Source of the DNA: AC-43 sp963728855
Lineage (GTDB): Bacteria > Actinomycetota > Actinomycetes > Mycobacteriales > Micromonosporaceae
Direction of reading: 5' to 3'
Length of the DNA: 64,000 bases
Assembly: GCA_963728855.1 (NCBI GenBank)
Contig: CAVSLN010000004.1
Coordinates: 1-64,000, forward strand
Below are positions 19,697-27,981 of the stretch, piece after piece. The translations under genes and the position numbers were made by a program. The notes below the pieces were generated by a model. It had not been told where the DNA came from, did not search any database, and saw nothing but the letters and a program-made list of their open reading frames with translations. Positions within the stretch are counted from its first letter, which is position 1. Each line of letters begins with the position of its first letter.

Positions 19697-20997
19697 GGGC
19701 GCGTCCCGAAATAAGGTTTACGTTTTGGGGTATGCGTGCTTCGTTGGTTGTACCGTGTAGTTCCAGTCGCCGTGGAACTTGTGGTGTTGTATTCGGAGGG
19801 CGGCAAGTTCCTGGTCGGTGACCTCGATGCCCTTCGGGTAGCTACCGGGGTCGAGTTCGGCATGGACGGCGAGTCCCTCGCGGGTGGTGGTGGCGCCGAT
19901 CAGGTTGACCACGACTTCGTGGCTGGTCAGCGGCTGACCTCGCCAGTTCGTCGAGATCTGGCTGAACAGGCGATGCTCGACCTGGTTCCACTTGCTGGTA
20001 CCCGGCGGGAAATGGCAGACAGTGATGGCCAGACCGGTCTGCGCGGCCAAGGCGCCCAGTTCCTTCTTCCACAGCCTTCCCCGGTAGCTGTTGGAGCCGC
20101 CGGCGTCGGCGGTGATGAGCAGCCGTCTGACCGTTGGGTATGCCGGTGCGCCATGCCGTACCACCACGCACGGATCGCCGCGACCGCGAACGCGGCGGTA
20201 TCGTGGTCGATGCCGACCTCGACCCACCCGTGGTTACGGCCGACGTCGTACACCCCGTACGGAATCGCCTTTCCCAGCACCTTGTCGGGGAAGTCGTGTG
20301 TGTTGACCTCGACCGGAGCATCGCGCGGTCGCCAGGTCCGGCCTGGGTTCTTGTAGTTGCCGATCAACTCCTTCTTCTTCGCATCGACGCTGATCACCGG
20401 CTCGTGGCGGCGCAGATAGCTGGCCACCCTCCTGTTGATGTACCGGAACTGGGCGTCCCGGTCCGGATGCTGGGCACCCTCACGGACCTTCGCATTGCCC
20501 TGCAGGCTGTAGTGCAACTCGTGCAGCAGCTCACTCACACGCATCCGCGACGCCTGATGCCCAGCCGCGGTCAACGCCTCAGCCAGATTCCGGGTCGACC
20601 TGGTCGTCCACCGCAACTGTGAACCCGGATCACCCCGACTGACCGGACCGATCAACCCCTCCAACGCATCAACCAGCCCAGGATCGGTCTGCACCAACCG
20701 TTTACGCCCACCCCCGGCGGTTCTGGCCCACCCCGACTCGAGTACCGGCCCATCCAACTCCGCAAGACCCCGGTACACCGTCGGCCGCGACAACCCCGAC
20801 GCCCGCGCCACCGCCGACACCCCACCCCGACCGACCCCAGCAACCTCCGCCGCTACCGCCAACCGCCGCTGCCGCTCATTGAGATGCGGCAACAACCGTG
20901 CGAACTTCACCGCAAGCGCAGACTCAACATCTGAATCGGACATATACCCACTCAACCACACGACGGCTCTTTGTAAAGGTTATTTCGGGACGAGCCC
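19697..20997 (-). mobile_element. ISAzo13-like insertion sequence
   Basis: This 1301-bp element has 26-bp imperfect terminal inverted repeats reading GGGCGCGTCCCGAAATAAG (left) and GGGCTCGTCCCGAAATAAC (right, complement). It is flanked by a TAA target duplication (19,694-19,696 and 20,998-21,000). It interrupts the IS6 transposase remnant at the SQL/KHR position. Confidence 0.85.
19718..20943 (-). CDS. ISAzo13-family transposase (one frameshift)
   Basis: The N-terminal part (ATG 20,943) has the typical LPHLNERQRRLAVAAE helix, a helix-turn-helix (GGVSAVARASGLSRPTVYRGL) and VISVDAKKKELIGNYKN, which carries the first catalytic Asp. A frame change near 20,150 leads to LLITADAGGSNSYRGRLWK with the second Asp, then FPPGTSKWNQVEHRLFS with the final Glu. 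Together the pieces form a complete DDE transposase of about 408 residues. The frameshift probably inactivates this copy, unless it is a sequence error. Confidence 0.85.
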
Positions 20998-21230
20998 TAA
21001 AGCACCGGCTGAGATCGATGCGGGGGCAACGGACAGACGAGACAGCGCAGGTCGTCATCGCGGACACGCCTTCATGCAGAACCTTCGACGCGGCCACTAC
21101 GAACTCGGACTCGACAACCCGCCCGCCCTGCGGGTCGCGGCGGCGTTCACCGAACTCGCCCACGCGATCTCATCCCAAGCGGGAACCCGGGACCAGCGCG
21201 TCCACCGATCGCTCAACGCATCAGCGCCTC

Positions 21231-21580
21231 GCGGAGTGCTTCGGTCTGCTCGCCCTCATCGGGCTCTACCTCGTCCAGCGAAGCCAATCCGGCACCCTGG
21301 GCCTGGTCGGCTTCGCGCTCAACGTCACCGGCTTCGTCGGCACCGCCAGCCGGGACCTCGCCAGCAACTGGGTCTTCCCGTACCTGCCGAGGTCCACAGT
21401 GGACGCTCTCCTCGCCGGCCCGACCGGGAAGCTTCTGCTGCTGGCCTCGGTGGTGTTCCTCGCCGGTGTCATCGTCTTCGCCATCGCCACCTGGCGGGCA
21501 CGGGCGCTGCCGGCCGGAGCCATGGCGCTGTACGTGCTCGGACTGCTGCCGGTCGCCCTCCGTACCAAGGTGCCGGCGCC
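21231..21580 (+). pseudogene. membrane-protein fragment between two IS6 remnants
   Basis: The frame codes ECFGLLALIGLYLVQRS, GLVGFALNVTGFVGTASRD, LLLLASVVFLAGVIVFAIAT and GAMALYVLGLLPVAL, which are four hydrophobic helices. Both ends are cut by IS6 terminal repeats, so neither start nor stop of the original gene is present. The family is not recognised. Confidence 0.55.
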
Positions 21581-22150
21581 GGGGTGTTGTTGCGTTGGTC
21601 GATCGGTAGATCAAGGCACGCTTGACCAGTGAAGCTCTCCAACCGTCCTCGTTGCTCGCTGCCGCATGTCTCGGCCTTCGCGGGCTTCCGGTTCCCGGCC
21701 GAGGTGATCGTGGTAGCGGTGCGCTGGTACCTGCGCTACGGCCTTTCGTACCGCGACGTGGAGGAGCTGCTGGTCGAACGTGGTGTCGAGGTCGACCACG
21801 TCACGATCTTTCGCTGGGTACAGCGGTTCACGCCGCTGCTCGCGGATGTTGCCCGGTTCTGCTGGCACTCGCCCGGCGATCGGTGGTTCGTCGACGAAAC
21901 GTACATCAAGGTCAACGGCGTGTGGCGATACGTCTATCGGGCGGTCGACCAGTACGGGCAGGTCATCGACGTGCTGATCTCGGCCCGTCGTGACGCCCAG
22001 GCTGCCCGCCGGTTCTTCCGGCGGGCGCTGACCATGTTGAGGGTGACGCCGACCGAAGTAGTCACCGCCGCAGCGGTCTACCCAGCGGTGCTCGACGAGC
22101 TGATCCCGTCCGCATGGCACCACGTGTAGCGGTACGCCAACAACAGGATC
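21581..22150 (+). mobile_element. left half of an IS6-family element
   Basis: It begins with the 27-base inverted repeat at 21,581-21,607 and contains the transposase N-terminal two thirds. Homology ends abruptly after YANNRIEA (about 22,157), where unrelated sequence begins. The matching right end is not downstream. A right half lies upstream at 19,630-21,230 in the same orientation. Confidence 0.7.
21629..22129 (+). CDS. IS6-family transposase, C-terminally truncated
   Basis: A 166-residue product from the GTG at 21,629. It has the helix-turn-helix-like region and the DDE signature VRWYLRYGLSYRDVEELL, DRWFVDETYIKVNGVWRYVYRAVD (first Asp) and RRDAQAARRFFRRAL. A stop after SAWHHV cuts it before the YANNRIEADH segment, which carries the last catalytic Glu, although part of that segment is still readable after the stop. 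It is therefore inactive. Confidence 0.8.
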   Translation: MKLSNRPRCSLPHVSAFAGFRFPAEVIVVAVRWYLRYGLSYRDVEELLVERGVEVDHVTIFRWVQRFTPLLADVARFCWHSPGDRWFVDETYIKVNGVWRYVYRAVDQYGQVIDVLISARRDAQAARRFFRRALTMLRVTPTEVVTAAAVYPAVLDELIPSAWHHV

Positions 22151-22278
22151 GAAGCATATCCGCGGCTGGTGGCCAAGGAAGAACAGGTCGAGGTGGAGAT
22201 CGCCGAACTGGAAGTGGTGGTGGCGGCGCTGTTGGCCGACGCGGAGGCAACGGACGCAATCCTGGGTTTCCGGTATCG

Positions 22279-22497
22279 CCGTCGAAGACCTGGTCGGTTC
22301 CGTGCTGATCCTGGACTCGGGGGACGGCCCGGTGCGGCTGAGCGTGCGCCGGCCGGCGAACCCGTGCGCGTGGATGGACGGGGCCATCGGCCCGGGGCGC
22401 GTGGCAGGCGCTGCGCGGTAGGGGCGGCGTGCGCTGCCGGCCGCTGAACGACGGTGTCCTCCGAGTCGGCCCGGTCGCGGTCGCGATCGACGGTTAA
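22279..22497 (+). pseudogene. C-terminal fragment of a MOSC-domain protein
   Basis: The reconstructed peptide GSVLILDSGDGPVRLSV ... ANPCAWMDGAIGPG ... ALRGRGGVRC ... GVLRVGPVAVAI has the features of the MOSC domain end, including the conserved Cys after a proline-containing strand and the LRGRGGV block. A frame change near 22,400 is needed. The N-terminus was replaced by the truncated IS6 element. Confidence 0.5.
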
Positions 22498-22582
22498 GCG
22501 GTACGAAAGATGACCCCGGCCGCTTGCGCCCGGTCCCCTGGGGAACACCAGTGAGTTGGGCCGTCACAGGCTGAGGGGGCCG

Positions 22583-23028
22583 ATGGACAGCAAGGAACTC
22601 CACGACGGGGACCGGCGGGTGATCGTGACGGTCGCCGACAAGGGCGGCGAGGCGGTGGCCACGATCGAGGAAGCGGCCCGCCGGCACGGGGTACGCGCCG
22701 CCCAGGTCACCGCGGTAGGCGGGTTCCAGGCTGGCGAGGTGGGCTACTTCGACCGGGGCCGGGAGGCGTACGACCACATTCCCGTTCACCGAGCAGGTCG
22801 AGGTCCTCTCGTTGCTCGGGGACATCGCCGAGCAGGACGCAGGGCCGGCCGTACACCTGTATGCGGTCCTTGGCCGTCGCGACGGCTCCACCCTTGGCGG
22901 ACACCTGCTCAGCGGGCAGGTGTGGCCCACCCTCGAAGTCATCATCACTGAGGTCGCGCCCGAGCTGGCCAAGCGGGGCCGATCCGCAGACCGGTCTGCT
23001 CCTCATCAACCTCGACGAGCCTTCCTGA
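22583..23028 (+). pseudogene. PPC/DUF296 domain protein (two frameshifts)
   Basis: From the ATG at 22,583 the reading is VIVTVADKGGEAVATIEEAARRHGV, then VTAVGGFQAGEVGYFD. After a shift near 22,785 it continues TEQVEVLSLLGDIAEQDAGP and VHLYAVLGRRDGSTLGGHLLSG, and after a second near 22,978 the C-terminus TGLLLINLDEPS. This order matches the PPC/DUF296 domain of AT-hook proteins and small bacterial homologues, in which the GGHLL block binds metal. The two shifts probably inactivate it. It is flanked by decayed genes. Confidence 0.7.
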
Positions 23029-23079
23029 TGCCATCGGCACCACCACGGTACCGTCCGAGCCGGAACCACGGCAGATCGT

Positions 23080-23457
23080 TTAAACCCTCGGCTCGACGAC
23101 AATCCAGTAGTCCTTTGGCAACTGGCAAAACATGTCGGAGAACTCCTTGTGGGTGACCGCATCCCGGAGCGTCGCGAGTACCGCGCGGGTCCCCTGCTCG
23201 GCTCGGTCCGTGTCCACCTCGGCGTGCGCGCTGATCCGCCGGAGGAACTCCAGCGGGTCGAACCGCTCCGCATTCTCGTCGGTCGGCAGCAGCCAGCCAC
23301 GTATCCGGTCGGGCAGCTGCTCGGCCAGATCGCGGGCCTGGCCGCCGTTGATTCGTTCAGACAGGGTCATCAGCGTCGCCCGGGCCAATGCCTCCGCCTC
23401 GTCGCGGGACACCTGGGCCCGTTGCGCGACGGCCTCGATGAACTGGTCATAGTCCAT
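23080..23457 (-). CDS. DUF2267 family protein
   Basis: An intact 125-residue protein with the DUF2267 pattern: MDYDQFIEAVAQRAQVS, ALARATLMTLSERINGGQA, DLAEQLPDRIRGWLLP, then a second half-repeat FLRRISAHAEVD ... AVLATLRDAVTHKEFSDMFCQLP. The family has two helical repeats, is common in actinobacterial stress and island regions, and has no established biochemical role. The ATG at 23,457 is preceded by GGAGGA at good spacing. Confidence 0.85.
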   Translation of the reverse strand: MDYDQFIEAVAQRAQVSRDEAEALARATLMTLSERINGGQARDLAEQLPDRIRGWLLPTDENAERFDPLEFLRRISAHAEVDTDRAEQGTRAVLATLRDAVTHKEFSDMFCQLPKDYWIVVEPRV

Positions 23458-23709
23458 GGTGATTCCTCCAGTGCCACGCTCCGCTGCCCGTTCGGCCGTT
23501 GGGACGGTTCACGCCTCCCCGCCACCGTGGTGTCGGTACGGATGAACCGCCGTCACCCCACGGACATGAACAAGCGAGCCGTTACTCGTCCGGCGCCCAG
23601 AACCACCACGGTGCCCCGGCGAGGTCGGTCCGGAACGAGCCGCGTACGCCACACCCGCAACACATCTACCCGTCGGGTTCCCAGACGCTTCGCATGGCAT
23701 GATCCGCTG

Positions 23710-23995
23710 ATGGACGCGGTCTTCCCGATCGGCGAAGCCGAGATCGTCGTGATCGAGCACGCGTCCGGCCCGTTCTTCGACCGCCGGGAGCGGGTGTTCG
23801 CCGATGCCACGCCGCAGCAGTGGGCCGACGCCGACGCGTTCGACCCCGAGGCGCTCACCGCCGACGGCTCGTGGCTGCTGCGCTTCCGGTGCTTCGCGAT
23901 CCTGCTGCCGGGTGGCGGCGAGATCGGTGTGGCCACCATTCGAGGTGGATAGGGTCGTGCTGACCCACATCCACACCGACCATCCCGGCGAACTC
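23710..23995 (+). pseudogene. MBL-fold hydrolase with large internal deletion
   Basis: The first 75 residues (MDAVFPIGEAEIVVIEHASG ... SWLLRFRCFAILLPGGGEIG) look like the N-terminal sheet of a metallo-beta-lactamase-fold protein. After a frame change near 23,938 comes FEVDRVVLTHIHTDHPGEL, the HxHxDH metal motif. No further conserved part follows. The distance is normal for the fold start, but everything after the motif is lost. Confidence 0.5.
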
Positions 23996-24437
23996 CTTCG
24001 CCCGCGCCGTCCGGTCGCGCAGCGTACGGACCGCGTCGGCGAGTGCTCTGACCATCCTCACCGCCCTCGGCCCGCAGCCCGATACCGACGAGGCTCGGAC
24101 AACACTCCGACAGCTTGACCAGGGTCCTGCTTCCGCGTAGGCGCGAGCCGTTCCGGTCATCCGTGCATGGCGATCCGGCGCCTGGGTGTGCGCCGAGCGG
24201 CTGGACCGACGCCCGGGTGCTCGGCGCCGCTCGGCCGCGGTCGGAGTCGTTTTCGACGGACGGCGCTAGGTCATCGCCAAGAGGACGCCGGCCGCGTGCT
24301 GCTGGCTGTGCGCGTGACGGTCCCTCGGCTCAGCAAACGAGGTGGCGGGCGAAGGTAGGCCTCGTCGGCTTGGTAGTTTGCCGAGTCCGGCTCGGGGTAG
24401 GCGGGTGACTCGGTTACGGCGTGGGGAAGGAGTGCCG
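23996..24437. other. unassigned interval
   Basis: No frame in these ~440 bases resembles a known protein. It follows a truncated MBL-fold gene and may hold its decayed remainder. GGAAGGAG at 24,425-24,432 is the ribosome binding site of the next gene. Confidence 0.4.
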
Positions 24438-24707
24438 ATGGGTTACCAGGCGCGTGCCGGAGAACAGCCGGTCAAGCCGGAGGTTGGCGAGGACGACGGC
24501 GGAGTTCCGTCGGCGCAGAGCCAGGTCGAGTCGGACCAGCGACCGGCGATCATTCCGGATGACGTGGATGAGGTGGTCGAGGACGACGGGTCGGGCATGG
24601 CCGGGGGCGCGTCGGGCACCAGCGCGGGCGGCTCCGGTACAGCGGGGCATCCCGATGCCGAACAGCCCGAGGTACGCCGGCAGCCGCCGCCGGGGCCGGC
24701 GACCTGA
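24438..24707 (+). CDS. small acidic disordered hypothetical protein
   Basis: An 89-residue protein starting at an ATG with a good upstream GGAAGGAG. It is rich in Asp, Glu, Gly and Ser (IIPDDVDEVVEDDGSG, GGASGTSAGGSG) and has no predicted helix or membrane segment. No domain is recognised. The strong ribosome binding site and biased composition support it being translated. Confidence 0.45.
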   Translation: MGYQARAGEQPVKPEVGEDDGGVPSAQSQVESDQRPAIIPDDVDEVVEDDGSGMAGGASGTSAGGSGTAGHPDAEQPEVRRQPPPGPAT

Positions 24708-24714
24708 ACCGCAC

Positions 24715-25190
24715 CTATCCTGGGGCACCGGCGTGGGCGGGCGTTGCGCTGTTCTCGCCTGCGGCGGCGGTGTAGCGGGCCGCGAGCTCGCTCAGTAGGT
24801 CCCGCAGTTCGGGTGGTTCCAGCACCGTGAACGGCATCTTGAACTTGTGAGGTATGTGGCCAGGTCGTGCAGCGAGTCCGTGCCGGTGACCAGCTCGCAC
24901 GTCGCGTCGTCGATCGGTGTGATCTGCCCCGAGGTGGGGGTGCTGCGCTCGGCCACTACGGAGGCGGGAGCGCGGACGCGGATGCGGGCCTGGTACGCCC
25001 AGGCCAGCGATCTGACGCCGTGCAGCACGTGCGCTGCGGCGTCGCCGCCGGGCGGTTCGCGCGGCACGAACCGCAGCCCGGTCGGCGGCAGCGGTCGTAC
25101 CCGGTCGGCGCGGAAGGTGCGCCGCCGCCTGCTCGCGGCGCTCGCCGGCACCGAAGACCGCCACCGAAGACCGCCGCCGGTGTCCACGCG
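24715..25190 (-). pseudogene. C-terminal remnant of a YafY/WYL-type transcriptional regulator
   Basis: The minus strand reads FRADRVRPLPPTGLRF, LAWAYQARIRVRAPASVVAE, DDATCELVTGTDSLHDLATY and, after a one-base shift near 24,848, MPFTVLEPPELRDLLSELAARY. This is the C-terminal WCX extension of WYL-domain repressors. The N-terminal helix-turn-helix and the WYL core are not recoverable upstream, so only the last third remains. The stop is at 24,715, eight bases from the small acidic gene, which converges with it. Confidence 0.65.
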
Positions 25191-25442
25191 GTAGCGCCGG
25201 ATTGGCACACCGTCGCCGGTTACACGAACCGCCGCCGCTACTTCAAGCACACTCATTTGCCGCCGACCGCATATCACAGACCGTATCGGCGTCGGCGACA
25301 CCAGGACGCCCGGTCGTGCCGAGTACAGGATGTGTGGGGGGATCCCGGGTCAAGGCCCACGACGCCCGAAGGCCCGCTCTGATGCTCGAACGACGCTACG
25401 GTTGAAGACGCGGCCTGTCCCCCTTCCAAGGAGCGCACGGCC

Positions 25443-25588
25443 ATGATCCTCCCGAAGGTTCGGGACCCTCGCTTCGTCACGCTTCGTCGCGGTGGGACCC
25501 TCACTGATCCGGATCATCATCTCCTCGCTCTGTGGGCGGCGTCGTGCGCCCAGCACGTCCTTCACCTGTTCGAGTCGGTTCAGCCCAA
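25443..25588 (+). pseudogene. putative immunity protein, 5' fragment cut by IS4-like element
   Basis: The ATG at 25,443 starts MILPKVRDPRFVTLRRGG, TLTDPDHHLLALWAASCAQ and HVLHLFESVQP, the conserved opening of a small actinobacterial protein family often labelled putative immunity protein. The frame then enters the inverted repeat at 25,593 and ends with foreign residues. The expected C-terminal half is not evident after the element at 27,231. Confidence 0.55.
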
Positions 25589-25592
25589 GGCC

Positions 25593-27226
25593 GGGTCGTT
25601 AGGCCTGGGGCAGATCCGTCAAGAGGTCCGACGAGGCACGAAGGTGACATAGGCAACGGGACTCGTGTAGAACAGTCGATCGACCAAGATTGACCAGTTC
25701 CATCAGGAGTCCCGTTGCCGCTCCAGTCTGCCTTGTCACAGGCTGTTACCGTTCTCACCCGGGTCGTCCGCGTGGCCTCCGGTGTGTTCGCCCCCGGTCA
25801 CCTCGGGGAACTTACCCAGATCGTGCCTTTCGCCCTCGTCGACGCCGTCCTGGTCGAGACCCGCACGGTCGAGCAGCGGCTGCGGGACCTGCCCTCCCGG
25901 GTCGGGATCTACTTCCTGCTGGCCATGAGCCTGTTCCCCGAGGTCGGCTACGGGCTCGTGTGGAAGAAGCTGACCAGCGGGTTGAAGGGCATGCCCTTGG
26001 CGGAACCCGCGAAGAAGGCATTCCGGGATCTGCGTCGACGGCTGGGATCCGCAGCGGTCAAGGCCCTGTTCGGGGTGCTGGCCGGGCCGCTGGCCCAACC
26101 CGCGACCCCCGGGGTGCGCTTCGGCCGCTGGCGTACGGTCTCCTTCGACGGCTGCACCTCCCAGAAAGTCCCCGACACGGACCGCAACCGGGCCTGGCTC
26201 GGCAAAGACCGGAAAGCCGGCTACCCCCGCCTGGAACTGATGACCCTCGTGGAGACCGGCACCCGAGCCCTGCTGGGCGCGGTGTTCGGCCCCACCGCGC
26301 AGGGTGAGACCAGCTACGCCAGTCGCCTGCTGCACCTGCTCGACCCCACGATGCTCGTCCTGTGGGACCGGGGGTTCGACAGCAACACGTTCCTCGCCGA
26401 TGTCGCGAAGACCGGTGCTCAGTTCCTCGGCCGGTTGAAGGCCAACCGTCGTCCACCGGTCCTGGCCCGCCTGGCCGACGGCTCCTGGCTGACCCGCATC
26501 GGGGGACTATCGGTCCGGATCATCGAAGCGGTCATCACCGTGACCTGCGCCGACGGCACCACCTACACCGGAACCTACCGGCTGGTCACCACCCTGCTCG
26601 ACCGTCGCCGCTACCCAGCCGCAGTATTGATCGGCCTCTATCACGAGCGTTGGGAACACGAATCGGCCTACTACGCCCTGCGTCACACCATTCTCCACGG
26701 CCGCGTCTTTCGTTCCCATGACCCCGCCGGCATCGAGCAGGAGATGTGGGCGCTGCTGACCCTTTACCAGGTCCTGCGTACCGCGATGGTCACTGCGGTC
26801 GAGTCCGTTCCTGGTACCAACCCTGACCGGGCCAGTTTCACCGTCGCTCTGAACGCCGCCCGAGATCTGGTCATCCAAGCCGCTGGCGTTATCAGCGACA
26901 CCGTCGATCTTGTCGGCCATATCGGCCGGGAGATCCTGGCGAATCTCCTCGACGACCGGCGTCCCAGAGTCAGCACCCGAAAGGTCAAATGCCCCGTGGC
27001 CCGCTACCACGCCAGGCAGGATGACGGCCGTCCGCTGACCAGTCAGAACGTCACCCAACTCACCATCACCGTCCACGACCCACATGGCAACACACACCCA
27101 ACATCCAACAGCAACTCACCATCTACCACGGGCGATCTACCACCGCCCACAGGCGACCCGCAGGTCCGACAACGCCGAAAACATCGCCCCAAGGTCTTGA
27201 CGGCAGCACACGGCCCTTAACGACCC
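25593..27226 (+). mobile_element. IS4-like insertion sequence
   Basis: This 1634-bp element has ends GGGTCGTTA and TAACGACCC. Perfect matching extends outward over GGCC (25,589-25,592 and 27,227-27,230), which may be a 4-bp target duplication or part of a 13-bp inverted repeat. It truncates the immunity-like gene at 25,588. Confidence 0.8.
25715..27220 (+). CDS. IS4-family transposase
   Basis: An intact 501-residue protein. The N-terminal domain (VDAVLVETRTVEQRLRDLPS, VGIYFLLAMSLFPEVGY) matches the IS4 N-terminal helical domain. The DDE catalytic core shows VSFDGCTSQKVPD, LVLWDRGFDSNTFL and YHERWEHESAYYALR, the YREK-like motif with the catalytic Glu. A Ser/Thr/Pro-rich tail follows. Its stop codon lies inside the right inverted repeat. 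No frameshift is present, so this copy could be active. Confidence 0.9.
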   Translation: MPLQSALSQAVTVLTRVVRVASGVFAPGHLGELTQIVPFALVDAVLVETRTVEQRLRDLPSRVGIYFLLAMSLFPEVGYGLVWKKLTSGLKGMPLAEPAKKAFRDLRRRLGSAAVKALFGVLAGPLAQPATPGVRFGRWRTVSFDGCTSQKVPDTDRNRAWLGKDRKAGYPRLELMTLVETGTRALLGAVFGPTAQGETSYASRLLHLLDPTMLVLWDRGFDSNTFLADVAKTGAQFLGRLKANRRPPVLARLADGSWLTRIGGLSVRIIEAVITVTCADGTTYTGTYRLVTTLLDRRRYPAAVLIGLYHERWEHESAYYALRHTILHGRVFRSHDPAGIEQEMWALLTLYQVLRTAMVTAVESVPGTNPDRASFTVALNAARDLVIQAAGVISDTVDLVGHIGREILANLLDDRRPRVSTRKVKCPVARYHARQDDGRPLTSQNVTQLTITVHDPHGNTHPTSNSNSPSTTGDLPPPTGDPQVRQRRKHRPKVLTAAHGP

Positions 27227-27306
27227 GGCCTTGCCGCTTGCTGGCCTGTCCGTGCTGCGCTTGCGCCGGCTATGCTGACGCCTTCGCTGGGACCGGAGCA
27301 GGGTGA

Positions 27307-27810
27307 GTGCACGTGGCGCGTCGGTGGTGGGTGGCGGCTGCGGCCGCTGCGGTGGTGCTGGTGGCGGTGGTGACCTGGGCACTGTGGCCGTCGGAGCTGG
27401 AGCCGCGGGCTCGGCCGTATCTGGAGTACACCGCGTGCCTCCTGACCGACGGGCATGGCGTCGCGGGGCAGCCGGCGGCGCAGGTGTGGGCCGGGATGCA
27501 GGACGCGTCGCTGGCCACCCATGCGAAGGTGCAGTATCTGCCGGTGGTGGGTGAGGAGACGGCGGCCAACGCGTCGCCGTACCTGGCCAGTCTGGTGCAG
27601 CGACAGTGCCGGGTGGTGGTCGCGGTAGGGCCGGCGCAGGTGGCCGCCGTCGTGGCCGATGCCCCGAAGTATCCGGGGGTACGGTTCGCCGTGGTGGGCG
27701 GTGGTGCCTCGGGCGGCAACGTCACGTCGGTCAGTGCGACACCTCCAGATGGAGTACGGGCAAGGGTCAGCGCTCTGGTCGCCGACGCGGTATACGCCGC
27801 GGCTAAGTGA
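27307..27810 (+). CDS. membrane-anchored BMP/PnrA-like substrate-binding protein
   Basis: A 167-residue protein with one N-terminal hydrophobic anchor (WWVAAAAAAVVLVAVVTWAL), so it is secreted or membrane-tethered. The rest, with YTACLLTDGHGVAG, ASPYLASLVQRQCRVVVAVG, VVADAPKYPGVRFAVVGG and NVTSVS, follows the periplasmic BMP/PnrA fold opening, where a sugar- or nucleoside-binding protein would have GxxFDD-like segments. It is shorter than full BMP proteins (about 350 residues). The GTG at 27,307 follows GGAG. GTG 27,313 is an alternative. A TATGCT at 27,271-27,276 could be its -10. It lies upstream of the RHS gene in the same direction, so a functional link is possible but unproven. Confidence 0.55.
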   Translation: MHVARRWWVAAAAAAVVLVAVVTWALWPSELEPRARPYLEYTACLLTDGHGVAGQPAAQVWAGMQDASLATHAKVQYLPVVGEETAANASPYLASLVQRQCRVVVAVGPAQVAAVVADAPKYPGVRFAVVGGGASGGNVTSVSATPPDGVRARVSALVADAVYAAAK

Positions 27811-27817
27811 GGTATTC

Positions 27818-27832
27818 GTCTAGCGGCTAGAC
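27818..27832. terminator. short hairpin after 27,307 gene
   Basis: GTCTAG and CTAGAC pair around a CGG loop eight bases after the stop. No T-tract follows, so it is a weak terminator at best. Confidence 0.25.
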
Positions 27833-27867
27833 ACAGTTCGCCTCGGAAAATCGCCCAGGGCTCCTAT

Positions 27868-27908
27868 AAACGGACTTAACTGTATCTACACTGGGTAGTG
27901 GTCCGTTT
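27868..27908. promoter_or_regulatory. dyad (operator-like) upstream of RHS toxin gene
   Basis: AAACGGAC (27,868-27,875) and GTCCGTTT (27,901-27,908) are perfect inverted 8-mers 25 bases apart. They bracket a TGTATCTACACT stretch that could include a -10. The region is locally AT-richer than its surroundings. It lies about 75 bases before the RHS start and could be its promoter/operator. Confidence 0.4.
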
Positions 27909-27981
27909 TGTGCTCTTGAACCAGTGATCGGGGCTGGTTCATGCTCCGTGCATTTCCCACAGCGCGGGGGAGGGCCGGGGC

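Larger units (their letters stand above)
19630..21230 (+). pseudogene. C-terminal part of an IS6-family transposase, split by ISAzo13
   Basis: YANNPIEADHSQL (about 19,655-19,696) continues across the ISAzo13-like insertion as KHRLRSMRGQRTDETAQVV, then, after a one-base shift near 21,056, GHAFMQNLRRGHYELGLD and ALRVAAAFTELAHAI. This is the well-conserved C-terminus of actinobacterial IS6 transposases. A right-end inverted repeat is visible at 21,204-21,230 and matches 21 of 27 positions of the left-end repeat at 21,581-21,607. The N-terminal half of this copy is missing, so it cannot transpose. Confidence 0.75.
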
